Origin: Gammaproteobacteria bacterium
GTDB lineage: Bacteria > Pseudomonadota > Gammaproteobacteria > SZUA-229
Assembly (NCBI GenBank): GCA_029882355.1
Contig: JAOUKV010000008.1
Span: forward strand, 46,794 to 110,793
Direction: 5' to 3'
Length of the DNA: 64,000 nt
Shown here: piece by piece, positions 63,917-64,000 of the stretch
How the letters are laid out: each line of letters opens with the position of its first letter
How positions within the stretch are numbered: position 1 is the first letter of the stretch
Made by a program: the position numbers and the translations under genes
The notes under the pieces: generated by a model
What the model saw: the letters and a program-made list of their open reading frames with translations, nothing else
Told to the model about the DNA's origin: nothing
Databases searched by the model: none

Positions 63917-63998
63917 GCCTAACTCTTGAGCTCACAGGTTGACAGCGCGTCAGTGCTGGCAATCCTTGTGCAGCGATTTGTGTGGTTTTTCGTTATGT
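63917..63998 (-). other. attC-like sequence a
   Basis: On the minus strand it ends in GTTAGGC (63917-63923; a perfect GTTRRRY core) 8 bp before the oxidoreductase ATG, and begins ACATAAC (63992-63998; one base off RYYYAAC). Its length of 82 bp is close to the 84 bp of sequence b. Arm pairing is weak. It would belong to a cassette beyond the window. Confidence 0.35.
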
Positions 63999-64000
63999 GC

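Overview
The window is a low-GC (roughly 40% by eye) gammaproteobacterial chromosome segment. It reads as a facultatively anaerobic, denitrification-capable bacterium: it carries a type VI secretion system (T6SS) of the VasJ/ImpA type, a clade I (Tat-exported) nitrous-oxide reductase operon and the anaerobic ubiquinone genes ubiU, ubiV and ubiT. No rRNA, tRNA or CRISPR array was seen.

Region 1 (1-24.04 kb, all minus strand) is a nearly complete T6SS operon. In transcription order it holds tssA, tssB, tssC, tssH(clpV), hcp, tssJ, tssK, tssL, tssM, a fused tssB-tssC, a second hcp, tssE, tssF, tssG, vgrG and a DUF2169/pentapeptide-repeat gene that runs off the left edge. A candidate sigma70 promoter whose -35 element lies in a Fur-box-like palindrome sits upstream of tssA, and an orphan NarL-type response regulator is transcribed divergently. 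The second sheath protein (TssB and TssC in one chain) next to a second Hcp looks like an extra tube/sheath pair inside one T6SS.

Region 2 (25.3-28.8 kb) has a ClC-type anion transporter and a CsdA/DeaD-like RNA helicase, closed by a strong bidirectional terminator.

Region 3 (28.8-43.8 kb) is the most coherent part. nosRZDFYL (minus) stands back to back with a ferritin-like diiron protein (plus), followed by a YhcC-type radical SAM gene, ubiU, ubiV and a TauD-like dioxygenase (plus), and then by pdxS-pdxT-ubiT (minus, convergent). Three FNR/DNR-type boxes (TTGAT-N4-ATCAA) lie in the three intergenic regions, each 21-22 bp from a plausible -10, as expected of class II FNR promoters. I infer one oxygen-controlled locus that joins N2O respiration to oxygen-independent synthesis of ubiquinone (UbiUVT) and probably of pyridoxal phosphate (PdxST replaces the O2-using PdxH step).

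Region 4 (43.9-58.5 kb) is housekeeping and accessory chromosome: a DUF2279 protein, a Sel1-repeat protein, a large unknown membrane protein, small exported proteins, a PhnD-like binding protein, a STAS-like protein, a class III adenylate cyclase with a partner lipoprotein, DUF3087, L-serine dehydratase, a MYG1-family protein, a HIT protein and DUF3297.

Region 5 (58.5-64 kb) is a mosaic. Small genes on the minus strand (zinc-ribbon protein, GGDEF diguanylate cyclase, P-loop kinase-like protein, membrane proteins, NAD(P)H oxidoreductase) are separated by several families of palindromic repeats, an IS110-type transposase remnant and, near the right edge, sequences resembling integron attC sites.
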